DNA of 64,000 nucleotides from an uncultured Prevotellaceae bacterium (GCA_900314755.1 OMWH01000004.1:83020-147019), one strand, 5' to 3'. Counted from the first letter of the stretch, positions 39,061-47,694 are shown. Program-made: numbers and translations. Notes: generated by a model not told the origin, from the letters alone.

Positions 39061-40038
39061 ATGGATTATTTGTCACAGATTAAGAAGCCCATAGAGCAGG
39101 AATTAAACGATTTCATCGAGTTGTTTAACGAGTGTTTGTCGCATGAGGACGGTCTACTTTCTCAAGCGTTGTCGCACATCCGGCAGCGTGGTGGTAAGAG
39201 GATGCGTCCGATGCTGATCTTGTTAGCTGCGAAGAACTATGGGGGTATCTCAAAGGTGACGCAATATGCTGCCGTGGGTCTGGAGTTGCTGCATACGGCA
39301 TCGTTGGTGCATGATGATGTGGTGGACGAGAGTGGGGAGCGTCGTGGACAGGCTTCCGTGAATGCGACCTATAATAATAAGGTAGCCGTATTGGTGGGTG
39401 ACTATATCCTTTCAACGGCATTGTTGAAGGTGTCGAACACAGGTAACCAGCGCATCGTGGAATACCTTGCGGAACTGGGTCGTATATTAGCAGCAGGTGA
39501 GATACTGCAACTCTCTAATATCCAGAACCAGGAGTTGAGCGAGGAGGTTTATTACCAGGTTATCAAGCAGAAGACGGCAGCTTTGTTCGAGGCTTGTGCA
39601 GCTATCGGTGCTATCTCCGCTGGTGCTTCTGATGAGGAAGTGGAGAAAGCAAGGAAGTTTGGACAGACATTGGGTATCATGTTCCAGATCCGTGATGATA
39701 TCTTCGACTATTACGACTCAAAAGATATCGGCAAACCTACTGGTAATGACATGACTGAGGGTAAGTTGACACTCCCTGTTATCTATGCGTTGAACAAGGG
39801 AGGGTATGAGTCGATGCATACCCTTGCCAAGAAGGTAAAGGCGGGTACCATCAACGCCGATGAGATAGCTGTCTTGGTAGAGTTCACGAAACAGCAGGGG
39901 GGTATCGATTATGCGGAACAGCGTATGCAGGAGTTCAGCGAGGTTTGCATGGAATATATCCGCACGAGTGTCAAAGAAAAGGCAATCAAGGATGCCTTGA
40001 CTGCCTATGTCGACTATGTGATAGAGCGTAAGTATTAG
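39061..40038 (+). CDS. Polyprenyl diphosphate synthase (trans-isoprenyl chain elongation)
   Basis: This protein has 325 residues from MDYLSQIKKP. An earlier in-frame ATG at 39040 lies inside or at the promoter and is rejected. First aspartate-rich motif LVHDDVVDES, second FQIRDDIFDYYDSKD, plus GGKRMRPML for diphosphate binding. The enzyme condenses isopentenyl diphosphate units for quinone side chains or undecaprenyl-type carriers. Small alanine and leucine residues before the first motif suggest a long-chain product such as octaprenyl, but chain length cannot be fixed from sequence. It converges with deoC, overlapping by 4 nt. Confidence 0.94.
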   Translation: MDYLSQIKKPIEQELNDFIELFNECLSHEDGLLSQALSHIRQRGGKRMRPMLILLAAKNYGGISKVTQYAAVGLELLHTASLVHDDVVDESGERRGQASVNATYNNKVAVLVGDYILSTALLKVSNTGNQRIVEYLAELGRILAAGEILQLSNIQNQELSEEVYYQVIKQKTAALFEACAAIGAISAGASDEEVEKARKFGQTLGIMFQIRDDIFDYYDSKDIGKPTGNDMTEGKLTLPVIYALNKGGYESMHTLAKKVKAGTINADEIAVLVEFTKQQGGIDYAEQRMQEFSEVCMEYIRTSVKEKAIKDALTAYVDYVIERKY

Positions 40039-40928
40039 AAGAATTTCGTCTCTTCTCCCGTTATCTCACTTAACAAAAGGTTTGCCAATCGCGATGTTCC
40101 CAAACGGAACCACTGGTTGGTGAGCCATTCTTTTCCTAATACTTCCTTGACGATGGTGTAGTAGATCAAGGCATCCATCACACTGTTGAGTCCACCGGCT
40201 GGTTTGAAACCGATCTGTATACCTGTCTTGTCGTAGTATTCCTTAATAGCTTGACACATCACATAGGCTGCCTCCGGGGTAGCTGCAGGCTCTAACTTTC
40301 CAGTACTTGTCTTGATGTAGTCTGCTCCTGCGTACATGGCGATGATAGCTGCTTTCTTGATGTTTGATGCGGTCTTCAGACAACCGGTCTCCAATATGAC
40401 TTTCATCTTATGCTCTCCACAGACAGCTTTCAACTCGGCAATCTCGTCGGCAACATCCTCGTAATTACCACTGAGGAACTTACCTACCGGCATGACGATA
40501 TCTATTTCTGTAGCTCCATCCTTGATGGCAAGTGCCGTCTCTGCTATCTTCACCTCTATCAGAGCCTGTGACGAGGGAAAACTACCTGATACACAGGCTA
40601 TTTCTACTCCGTCGACTTCCAGGGTCTCTGCTACTGTCTTGGCAAAACAGGGATATACGCAGATGGTGGCGACATGGGGCAGGTCAGGGTAGGTCTCGTC
40701 AAACTGGTTGACACGCTCTGTGAAAGCCATCACACTCTCTTCTGAGTCGGTGGTCTTGAGGGTCGTCAACTCGACACTTCCCATGAGGAATTTCTTTACC
40801 TCAGGAGTGTCGTTCTCATGTACTTTCTCTGCGATGATCTTGCGGACGGCATTGCGTACTTCCTCGTCGCTGATATTGGTATCGTAAAGGTTCAAAGCCT
40901 TCTCATACTTATTCTCTGTCTGTTCCAT
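40035..40928 (-). CDS. deoC: Deoxyribose-phosphate aldolase
   Basis: This protein has 297 residues from MEQTENKYEK. The frame is open for 69 more codons upstream, but that part is an overlap with the MazG-like gene read in another frame and lacks family similarity. The Schiff-base lysine is in GADYIKTSTGKL and the proton-relay lysine in KMKVILETGCL. It splits 2-deoxyribose 5-phosphate into acetaldehyde and glyceraldehyde 3-phosphate in nucleoside salvage. It is the last gene of a four-gene minus-strand run (dtd, small membrane protein, MazG-like, deoC). Confidence 0.95.
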   Translation of the reverse strand: MEQTENKYEKALNLYDTNISDEEVRNAVRKIIAEKVHENDTPEVKKFLMGSVELTTLKTTDSEESVMAFTERVNQFDETYPDLPHVATICVYPCFAKTVAETLEVDGVEIACVSGSFPSSQALIEVKIAETALAIKDGATEIDIVMPVGKFLSGNYEDVADEIAELKAVCGEHKMKVILETGCLKTASNIKKAAIIAMYAGADYIKTSTGKLEPAATPEAAYVMCQAIKEYYDKTGIQIGFKPAGGLNSVMDALIYYTIVKEVLGKEWLTNQWFRLGTSRLANLLLSEITGEETKFF

Positions 40929-40932
40929 TTTC

Positions 40933-41253
40933 TTATAATTTGTCGTTGTTGATATGTCGTGTCTTGTCTCTCTTTGTCTTCTTCTCGATATTCTTCTGGA
41001 GTTCCTCTGTGAGGTCAATGCCGGTCTGGTTGGCAAGACAGAGCAGTACCCACAGCACGTCAGCCATCTCGTCTCCCAGGTTGTCTTTCTCTCCTGGTTT
41101 AAAGCTCTGGTCACCATATTTTCGTGCGATGACACGAGCTAGTTCTCCCACTTCCTCTGTTAATACTGCCATATTGGTCAGTTCAGAGAAATACCTTACT
41201 CCGTATGTCTTAATCCACTGGTCTACAGTGTCTTGTGCCTCCCGTATCGTCAT
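40933..41253 (-). CDS. MazG-like nucleotide pyrophosphohydrolase
   Basis: This 106-residue protein has the all-alpha NTP pyrophosphatase pattern: LTEEVGELARVIARKYG with the EExxE metal site, then LGDEMADVLWVLLCLA with the ExxD site. A charged C-terminal tail follows. The family removes pyrophosphate from (d)NTPs, often for house-cleaning, and the nucleotide preference is unknown. It overlaps the preceding membrane protein gene by 4 nt and is followed by deoC 5 nt later. Both act on nucleotides, which fits a salvage operon. Confidence 0.9.
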   Translation of the reverse strand: MTIREAQDTVDQWIKTYGVRYFSELTNMAVLTEEVGELARVIARKYGDQSFKPGEKDNLGDEMADVLWVLLCLANQTGIDLTEELQKNIEKKTKRDKTRHINNDKL

Positions 41254-41498
41254 CTTCTTGTCAGCATGTTGAAAAGCAGTAATGCAATAGCGAGCAGGAC
41301 GATAATAATCGCTTGTTTGTTCTCCCGCTCATATTCTTTCCAATGGAAAGCTCTATACAGGAAAACGACCACCCACAGGAGTATTCCGAAGACGCAAGGC
41401 CATACACCGAAATTAGATCCCGATGTCAAGCTGATGATAAAGCCTACAAACATCAGGATGATTCCCGATATCTCTATTTCTCTTAGATATTTCTTCAT
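41250..41498 (-). CDS. Small membrane protein of unknown function
   Basis: This 82-residue protein has three hydrophobic segments (about residues 10-25, 31-48 and 62-78) and a basic loop (FHWKEYERENKQ). No family was recognized. It starts 2 nt after the dtd stop and overlaps the MazG-like gene by 4 nt, which is good evidence that it is expressed. Confidence 0.75.
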   Translation of the reverse strand: MKKYLREIEISGIILMFVGFIISLTSGSNFGVWPCVFGILLWVVVFLYRAFHWKEYERENKQAIIIVLLAIALLLFNMLTRR

Positions 41499-41499
41499 A

Positions 41500-41952
41500 T
41501 TATTCTTTGTTTTTGGTATCCATGCAAATAGTGACGGGACCGTCGTTGAGCAGTTCCACCTTCATGTCAGCACCGAACTCTCCAGTGCCTACGGGTTTGC
41601 CGATCGCTGTACTGAGTTTCGAGCAGAACTCGTTATAGAGGGGGATGGAATGCTCGTGGCTTCCAGCTTTAAACCAGCTGGGACGGTTGCCTTTCTTGTA
41701 GCTGGCGAAGAGGGTGAATTGACTGACCACTAAAGCCTCTCCACCAATGTCCATGATGGAGCGGTTCATGACATGATTCTCGTCATCGAAAACACGCAGT
41801 GCTGCAACCTTCTTGACGAGCCAGTCAACATCCTCGCTGGTATCCTCGTCGCAAACTCCCAGCAGGATCAAAAACCCTTGCTGGATGGCACTATGTACCT
41901 CTCCGTCTATCGTCACACTGGCATGCTGTACACGTTGTATTACTATTCTCAT
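41500..41952 (-). CDS. dtd: D-aminoacyl-tRNA deacylase
   Basis: This 150-residue protein has the two catalytic-site motifs SQFTLFASYKKGNRPS and the C-terminal NDGPVTI (NxGP), which defines chirality selection. It hydrolyses D-aminoacyl-tRNA and Gly-tRNA-Ala mischarges. The -7 box ends only 4-5 bases before the start codon, so the transcript is predicted to begin at or within a few bases of the ATG. It heads the operon with the small membrane protein, MazG-like enzyme and deoC. Confidence 0.96.
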   Translation of the reverse strand: MRIVIQRVQHASVTIDGEVHSAIQQGFLILLGVCDEDTSEDVDWLVKKVAALRVFDDENHVMNRSIMDIGGEALVVSQFTLFASYKKGNRPSWFKAGSHEHSIPLYNEFCSKLSTAIGKPVGTGEFGADMKVELLNDGPVTICMDTKNKE

Positions 41953-41956
41953 GCTG

Positions 41957-41964
41957 CAAAGGTA
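41957..41964 (-). promoter_or_regulatory. -7 promoter box for dtd
   Basis: The minus strand reads TACCTTTG, preceded by CTCACTTAATCG as in the mutS and leuS promoters. Confidence 0.65.
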
Positions 41965-42255
41965 CGATTAAGTGAGAAGAAAACCAAAAGTTTTTTGGGT
42001 TTTCTCGAAAGGGAATACCTTCGACCGCCAGGTCAAAAGGTAAACAAAAACTATGATAATGTTTGTTATTTGACGCTATTTATGATGATATAGCATAGCT
42101 GATGAGTTGTAAAGTAGTATTTGCATCATTGTAAATCAATTTGATTTACTCGGTAATTCAATTTGATTTACTTAGTAATTCAATTTGATTTACAATTACA
42201 CTTGTGCTTGTTTACAACATGACACCTCTTTATTTACAATGATACTCTTGGTATT
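41965..42255. other. Non-coding gap between uvrC and dtd
   Basis: AT-rich and without a plausible gene. It holds the dtd promoter, three evenly spaced 19-bp palindromes (42131-42193) and an outer 12-bp inverted repeat, ATCATTGTAAAT (42125-42136) against ATTTACAATGAT (42232-42243). Confidence 0.6.
42131..42193. repeat. Three tandem 19-bp palindromes with 22-bp period
   Basis: GTAAATCAATTTGATTTAC at 42131-42149 is a perfect palindrome with a 1-nt centre. Copies at 42153-42171 and 42175-42193 differ by one base in the left arm. The layout resembles a cluster of operator sites. Confidence 0.75.
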
Positions 42256-44091
42256 TTACGAAGACTCGGCTGGATGGAAATGCTCATAGACCACCTTTCC
42301 CTTGGAGCTGCCGAGCGTTTGAGTAAGGTCTGGGAGAGTAGCCTCCTTGATGCGTTTGACGCTCTTAAATGCCTTTAAAAGGGCTTCTTTGCCCTTCGGT
42401 CCTAACCCCTTGATGTCGTCCAGTTCTGAGTGCAGTGCATGCTTAGACCGCTTGTCACGATGGAAGGTAATGGCGAAGCGGTGTACCTCATCCTGCAGAT
42501 GGGTCAGTACTCTGAAGAGTTCGGATGTGTCCTTAATACCTACCACCCGTGGTGGGAAACCGTAGAGCAGTTCGTTGGTCCTGTGTCTGTCGTCTTTTGC
42601 CAGTCCGGCAATGGGAATATCGAGTCCTAACTCGTCCTGAACGGCTTGTCGGATGACCTCCATCTGTCCTTTTCCACCATCGGCGATGATGAGGTCGGGT
42701 AGGGGTTGCTCCTCTTCCATCAGACGGTGGTAGCGCCGATATACCACCTCTTTCATGCTGGCATAATCGTCAGGTCCTACCACGGTCTTGATATTATATT
42801 TCCGATAGTCTTGTTTCGAGGGTTTCATCTTCTTGAAGACGACACATGCCGCCACTGCATCGGAACCGGAGATATTGGAGTTGTCGAAACACTCGATCTG
42901 GTAGGGCATCTTGGGGAGGTGCAGGAGGTCTTGCAACTCTTTCATCAGGCGAACGGATTTCTGTTCCGGATTAAGCTTCTCGGCTTGTTTCAGACGGTCG
43001 AACTTATACTGTTTTCCGTTCATCAGAGAGAGGTCTAAGAGGGTCTTTTTGTCTCCTCTCTGTGGTACTGTAATGGTGACACCCTCCAGGTTGACATCAA
43101 TTTCCTGGGGCAGGATAATCTCCTTCGCATTGCTGTGGAACCGCTCCCTCATCTCTACAATACCCAATTGGAGGAGTTCCTCGTCTGTCTCGTCGAGTTT
43201 TTTCTTATATTCGAAGGTGAAACTCTGGTTGATAGAGCCGTTCGAGACGTGGATATAGTTGATGAAAGCGACCTTCTCATCGTTGGTGATGGTGAGGACA
43301 TCGACGTTGTTAATGGTGTGACTGACCACCTCGCTTTTCGATACGAACTGGTCGATGAGCAGGTAACGGCGTTTGATTTCCTCGGCTTCCTCGAAGCGTA
43401 GCTCCTCTGCCAACTGCAGCATCTCGTCTTTCATCGCCCGCAGCACCTCGCGGGTGTTCCCTTTTAATATCTCACGTGCCTGTCCGATACACTTCTGATA
43501 GTCCTCCCAAGACTGTTTTCCAATACATGGTGCCCCACAGTTCTTGATATGATATTCCAAGCAAACTTGGTATTTTTTCTGTTCCACCCCTTCTTGGGTA
43601 ATGGGGAAGCGGCACGTGCGAGGGTGGTATAGTTTCTTGATGAGTTCGAGGACGGCATGCATGCTGCCCACATGGGAATAGGGACCGTAGTAGGTTCCCC
43701 ATTTCTTATTAATGGTACGTGTAGGGAAGATGCGGGGCAGGTATTCCTTGGTGACGCAGATACTGGGGTAGGTCTTGCCGTCCTTCAGCAGCACATTGTA
43801 CCTTGGGTTATACTTCTTGATGAGGGAGTTCTCCAAGAGTAATGCGTCCTCTTCCGTATTCACCACGGTATAGCTGATATCATGTATCTTAGATACCAGC
43901 ACCTTGGTCTTGAAACGGTCTACCTCGGTGTGGAAATAGGAAGAGACTCTTGCCTTCAAGTTCTTTGCCTTACCCACATAGATGATTGTTCCCTCAGCAT
44001 CGTAATACTGATAGCTGCCGGGCTTCTCAGGCAGGGCACTCACAATGCTCTTGAGCCTCTTCAGCCTTTCCTCATTCTCTTCCTTTGTCAT
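42256..44091 (-). CDS. uvrC: UvrABC excinuclease subunit C
   Basis: This 611-residue protein has the N-terminal GIY-YIG nuclease (PGSYQYYDAEGTIIYVGKAK), a central UVR motif region (LAEELRFEEAEEIKRRYLLI), the RNase H-like nuclease with FDNSNISGSDAV and IADGGKGQ, and C-terminal helix-hairpin-helix DNA binding (LDDIKGLGPKGKEALLKAF). It cuts on both sides of UvrB-bound lesions. One parS-like site lies right in front of its start codon, between it and apt. Confidence 0.97.
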   Translation of the reverse strand: MTKEENEERLKRLKSIVSALPEKPGSYQYYDAEGTIIYVGKAKNLKARVSSYFHTEVDRFKTKVLVSKIHDISYTVVNTEEDALLLENSLIKKYNPRYNVLLKDGKTYPSICVTKEYLPRIFPTRTINKKWGTYYGPYSHVGSMHAVLELIKKLYHPRTCRFPITQEGVEQKKYQVCLEYHIKNCGAPCIGKQSWEDYQKCIGQAREILKGNTREVLRAMKDEMLQLAEELRFEEAEEIKRRYLLIDQFVSKSEVVSHTINNVDVLTITNDEKVAFINYIHVSNGSINQSFTFEYKKKLDETDEELLQLGIVEMRERFHSNAKEIILPQEIDVNLEGVTITVPQRGDKKTLLDLSLMNGKQYKFDRLKQAEKLNPEQKSVRLMKELQDLLHLPKMPYQIECFDNSNISGSDAVAACVVFKKMKPSKQDYRKYNIKTVVGPDDYASMKEVVYRRYHRLMEEEQPLPDLIIADGGKGQMEVIRQAVQDELGLDIPIAGLAKDDRHRTNELLYGFPPRVVGIKDTSELFRVLTHLQDEVHRFAITFHRDKRSKHALHSELDDIKGLGPKGKEALLKAFKSVKRIKEATLPDLTQTLGSSKGKVVYEHFHPAESS

Positions 44092-44097
44092 GCTAAA

Positions 44098-44113
44098 TGT
44101 TTCACGTGGAACG
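44098..44113. other. parS: parS-like site 1
   Basis: TGTTTCACGTGGAACG differs from the general parS consensus TGTTNCACGTGNAACA only in the last base. It lies between apt and uvrC. Confidence 0.75.
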
Positions 44114-44650
44114 TTAAATGACCATCAAGGTAGTAACATCTACTAAGCCTTTGAATTTGTCTCTGCCGTGCAATCCCTCGTCTGTAATCTCTATAATGAA
44201 ATTCATATAGATGTTTTTGGGGTGGAAGTGTTTCACGAGTTTATAGGTAGCAAGTGCGGTACCTCCAGTCGCTAACAAGTCATCGTGGATCAAAACGACA
44301 TCATTCTCATCGATAGAGTCGATGTGCATCTCTACGATGTCCACTCCATACTCCTTGGTGAATGACTCTTTAATGACGGTAGCGGGCAGCTTTCCAGGTT
44401 TTCTTGCCAGTACTACACCTGCACCCATCTTTGCAGCTAATGCGGCAGCCATGACGAAACCTCGTGATTCCACCCCGACAATCTTGGTGATACCTTTGTC
44501 TTTGTACAGCTCGTACATTTCGTCTAGCATAATCTTCATGCACTCTGCATCTTTGTAGAGGGTAGTGACGTCTCTGAAATTGATTCCTTTCTTCGGAAAA
44601 TCTGGTATGCAACGCAGATGCTCCATCAATGTTTTGTTGTTCATAATCAA
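44114..44650 (-). CDS. apt: Adenine phosphoribosyltransferase
   Basis: This 178-residue protein has the PRPP-binding loop VLIHDDLLATGGTALA, the adenine/flexible loop region RKPGKLPATVIKESFTKEYG and GVESRGFVMAAALA. It converts adenine and PRPP to AMP. Two starts (MIMNN or MNN) are possible and differ by two codons. Apart from its position between two identical parS-like sites it is unremarkable. The end of the coding region abuts parS-like site 1 directly. Confidence 0.95.
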   Translation of the reverse strand: MIMNNKTLMEHLRCIPDFPKKGINFRDVTTLYKDAECMKIMLDEMYELYKDKGITKIVGVESRGFVMAAALAAKMGAGVVLARKPGKLPATVIKESFTKEYGVDIVEMHIDSIDENDVVLIHDDLLATGGTALATYKLVKHFHPKNIYMNFIIEITDEGLHGRDKFKGLVDVTTLMVI

Positions 44651-44691
44651 TTGGTTTATTCGTTATTGTTACTTATGTTTCATGCTTTAAT

Positions 44692-44707
44692 GTTTCACGT
44701 GGAACGT
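44692..44707. other. parS: parS-like site 2
   Basis: Identical to site 1 (TGTTTCACGTGGAACG), with identity extending 2-3 bases on both sides. It overlaps the last base of mnmG and lies upstream of apt. Confidence 0.75.
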
Positions 44708-46620
44708 TATCTTCCCATCAGTACCAGCATCACGTTGATATCACTGGGTGATACTCCTGGTATTCTACTTGCTTGTGCCAATGTCTCCGGGTCGATGGCG
44801 GTGAGTTTCTGTCGTGCCTCCGTGCTGAGCTGCTGCATTTCGTTATAGTTGAAGCGCCCTTTGATTTTGATATTCTCCAAGCGGTGCATCTTGTCAGCAA
44901 CGATACGTTCCCGTTCGATATATCCTTTATACTTGATGTGTACCTCTGCAGCTTCTGCTATTTCATCCTTGCGTTGGGATGGACGATTCAGGATTTCCTT
45001 GAGTTCAGGAATCACCTCCTGCAGTTTCTCAAAGTTCAACTCTGGTCGTGCGATGAGGTCTTCGAGTTTACAGCCATAGACGAGTGGGGTAGAGCCGAGC
45101 GCTTCCAGTGCACCGTTGATGTTCTTCGGTTTGATGGGGAACGTCTTGCAGAATTGCTCGATTTCTTCGATATGTTTCTTCTTCTCTATCCACCAGTCGT
45201 ATCGGTCTCTTTTAGCGATTCCTAATTCGTAGGCTTTCTCGGTCAGTCGTGCGTCCGCATCGTCTTGTCTTAGCAGGATGCGATATTCCGCACGGGAGGT
45301 AAACATACGATAGGGCTCGTCCACTCCTTTCGTCACCAGGTCGTCAATCAGCACTCCGATATATGCCTCATCCCTGTGAAGCACAAAGGTCTTGTTCGTT
45401 GTGACCGTGTTGCAACCATTGCTCCCTGCATAGAGTGCCGCATTGATACCTGCCACAGTTCCTTGTCCTCCCGCTTCCTCATAGCCGGTGGTACCATTTA
45501 CCTGTCCTGCCATGAACAGTCCACTAATGATTTTCGATTCCAACGAGTGTTTGAGTTGGGTGGGATCGAAGAAATCATACTCGATGGCATAGCCGGGACG
45601 GTATACTTTCAAGTCTCTGAAAGCAGGGATATGTCTCAGGGCTGCAATCTGCACATCCATCGGCAATGAGGATGAGAAACCATTTAGGTATAGCTCGTTA
45701 GTATCTGTACCCTCTGGTTCGAGGAACAACGGGTGTTGCTCACGGTCAGGGAAGGTGACAAGTTTCGTCTCTATCGAAGGACAATAGCGTGGACCGATAG
45801 ACTGTATCTGCCCGTTATAGAGTGGGGAGTCGTTCAGTCCGGAACGCAAGGTCTCATGTACTTTCGCATTGGTGTTACAGGTCCAGCAGGTCAGTTGGGG
45901 TAATGGACGAGCCTCGCTCATATAAGAGAACTGATGGAAGTCATGCTCCCCCTCCTGTATCTCCAAATCCTCGAAGTGAACGGAGCGTTTGTCGATGCGC
46001 ACAGGGGTTCCGGTCTTCATACGCTCTGAGCGTACCCCATGACGGGTAATACTCTCGGTGAAATGGGGCACTGCCGGCTCGGCAATACGACCACCGGGTA
46101 CCATTTTCCGTCCTATGTGCATCAAGCCGTTGAGGAAAGTTCCTGCCGTCACGATAACAGCTTTGGCACGCAGCTCCACGCCCCAGATGGTCTTCACTCC
46201 TACCACCTGCTTCGTCTGTTGCTGTGCCACCGTAACAGACTCCACCAGCAACTCATCAGCCTGGTCTTGCCAGATATCGAGGTTGTCGGTATGGTCCAGG
46301 ACACGACGCCATTCCCAGATAAACTTCCCACGGTCACATTGGGCACGAGGGCTCCACATGGCAGGTCCTTTACTGCGGTTAAGCATTCGGAACTGGATGG
46401 CTGTCGCATCCGTCACGAGACCCATCTGTCCTCCAAGAGCGTCAATCTCCCGCACAATCTGTCCTTTGGCAATACCACCTACGGCAGGGTTGCACGACAT
46501 CTGCGCGATCTTGTTCATATCCATCGTTACCAGACAGGTCTTTGCTCCCATGTTTGCCGAGGCACAAGCAGCTTCGCAGCCAGCATGACCACCTCCGATA
46601 ACCAATACGTCATAATTCAT
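44707..46620 (-). CDS. mnmG: tRNA uridine-5-carboxymethylaminomethyl modification enzyme MnmG (GidA)
   Basis: This protein has 637 residues from MNYDVLVIGGGHAG. The frame is open 18 codons further, but the promoter box at 46632-46639 falls inside that part. FAD is bound by GGGHAGCEAA. The family cysteines are in SCNPAVGGIAKG and MSEARPLPQLTCWTCNTN, and the C-terminal helical domain for MnmE and tRNA contact is intact. With MnmE it modifies the wobble uridine. The gene's old name, gidA, comes from its frequent location beside the origin and parAB, and here it sits next to parS-like sites. Confidence 0.96.
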   Translation of the reverse strand: MNYDVLVIGGGHAGCEAACASANMGAKTCLVTMDMNKIAQMSCNPAVGGIAKGQIVREIDALGGQMGLVTDATAIQFRMLNRSKGPAMWSPRAQCDRGKFIWEWRRVLDHTDNLDIWQDQADELLVESVTVAQQQTKQVVGVKTIWGVELRAKAVIVTAGTFLNGLMHIGRKMVPGGRIAEPAVPHFTESITRHGVRSERMKTGTPVRIDKRSVHFEDLEIQEGEHDFHQFSYMSEARPLPQLTCWTCNTNAKVHETLRSGLNDSPLYNGQIQSIGPRYCPSIETKLVTFPDREQHPLFLEPEGTDTNELYLNGFSSSLPMDVQIAALRHIPAFRDLKVYRPGYAIEYDFFDPTQLKHSLESKIISGLFMAGQVNGTTGYEEAGGQGTVAGINAALYAGSNGCNTVTTNKTFVLHRDEAYIGVLIDDLVTKGVDEPYRMFTSRAEYRILLRQDDADARLTEKAYELGIAKRDRYDWWIEKKKHIEEIEQFCKTFPIKPKNINGALEALGSTPLVYGCKLEDLIARPELNFEKLQEVIPELKEILNRPSQRKDEIAEAAEVHIKYKGYIERERIVADKMHRLENIKIKGRFNYNEMQQLSTEARQKLTAIDPETLAQASRIPGVSPSDINVMLVLMGR

Positions 46621-46631
46621 TATCATGCTGA

Positions 46632-46639
46632 CAAAGGTA
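46632..46639 (-). promoter_or_regulatory. -7 promoter box for mnmG
   Basis: The minus strand reads TACCTTTG only about 6-12 nt before the possible starts. Upstream lies GCAAATAAATTTGC, a perfect 14-bp palindrome also found at 23116-23129. Confidence 0.55.
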
Positions 46640-46687
46640 GTGCAAATCGAACGAAAATGCAAATTTATTTGCAATTTTTCTTATTCA

Positions 46688-47605
46688 TCACCCAAGAAAG
46701 AACAGGCTGACACCTATTACTGAGATGACAGCACCGAGGACGGTACGCCATGTGATGGGTTGACGGAACAACCAGTACGAGGGCAGGATGATGATAATAG
46801 GTGTCAGTGCCATGAGGGTAGAGGCAATACCCGCATTGGTATATTGTACCGCCATCAGCGAGAAGCCGACACCCACAAAAGGACCGAAGATGGTCGTTGC
46901 TGTTGCCACCATGATACCCTTACGGTCATGGATGGCATCACGAAGAGGTTGCAGCCCTTCTTTGAAATAGAGTAATATCGTGAATCCTATGATACCCGCT
47001 ATACAACGAAGGAAATTAGCACTGAACGGAATCAGCCATGCGGGCATCTGCGTGCTGTCATAATGGTCCATGCCTATCTTGCTTAGCACCAGTCCCACAC
47101 CCTGGCAGACGGCAGCACCAATGGCAAAGAGTACACCACTCAAAGGCAGTTTCAGGGATACACGATGGTGTTCCCCTCTTCCCAAGACAGATATGCTGAT
47201 ACCTGCCAGGGTGATGAGCATGGCAAAGATACTCATGAGTGACATCTGTTGTCCAAGAGTGATCCAAGCCATGAAGGCAGCGGCAAGGGGAGCCAGTGTC
47301 ATGAACAACTGACCATACCGCGAGCCGATGATGATGTAACATTGGAACAGGCAGAAGTCACCTATGACATAGCCTACCAGTCCGGAAAGTAACATCCAGC
47401 CGCATGCTGCTGTCGAGATTCCTGTAGGGAAGGGAGTGCCGATAACGACCCAAAAGAGCACTACAGAAAACAGTAATGCCAATGCCATGCGCAGCACGTT
47501 GAGCGTCAGGTTCCCCAACCGTTTGCTGCCCAACTCACTCAACAAGGCGGTAGCGGTCCATGAGAATGCCACGCCGATAGAGATTAATTCACCAAGGTAA
47601 GCCAT
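46688..47605 (-). CDS. EamA/DMT superfamily transporter
   Basis: This protein has 305 residues from MAYLGELISIGVAFSW. Twenty-four upstream codons are open but contain the promoter. It has ten predicted membrane segments in two EamA halves, each with a conserved Gly/Pro pattern (LLSGLVGYVIGDFCLFQC; LTPIIIILPSYWLFRQP). Such transporters export metabolites or take up small solutes, and the substrate cannot be inferred. It ends 67 nt before the mnmG start, in the same direction. Confidence 0.9.
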   Translation of the reverse strand: MAYLGELISIGVAFSWTATALLSELGSKRLGNLTLNVLRMALALLFSVVLFWVVIGTPFPTGISTAACGWMLLSGLVGYVIGDFCLFQCYIIIGSRYGQLFMTLAPLAAAFMAWITLGQQMSLMSIFAMLITLAGISISVLGRGEHHRVSLKLPLSGVLFAIGAAVCQGVGLVLSKIGMDHYDSTQMPAWLIPFSANFLRCIAGIIGFTILLYFKEGLQPLRDAIHDRKGIMVATATTIFGPFVGVGFSLMAVQYTNAGIASTLMALTPIIIILPSYWLFRQPITWRTVLGAVISVIGVSLFFLG

Positions 47606-47614
47606 TCGAGGGTG

Positions 47615-47622
47615 CAAAGATA
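47615..47622 (-). promoter_or_regulatory. -7 promoter box for the DMT transporter gene
   Basis: The minus strand reads TATCTTTG 10 nt before the chosen start codon, implying a very short leader. Confidence 0.6.
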
Positions 47623-47686
47623 CAGTATATTTTGTATAAATAATCCATTTTCTAACGAAAACGTTTGCGGGATTCATAATTTTATA

Positions 47687-47694
47687 GTAATTTT
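47687..47694 (+). promoter_or_regulatory. -7 promoter box for the fumarate reductase operon
   Basis: TAATTTTG. The predicted leader of about 62 nt contains TGTACGTGTACA (47705-47716), a palindrome with a 2-nt centre that could be an operator. Confidence 0.55.

Noticed and set aside
40929-41135. 69-codon N-terminal extension of deoC
   Set aside because: It overlaps the MazG-like gene in another frame and does not look like aldolase sequence. The start at 40928 fits the family.
42131-42193. Reading the three palindromes as a short CRISPR array
   Set aside because: The units are only 22 bp apart with 3-bp gaps, so there are no spacers, and no cas genes are present.
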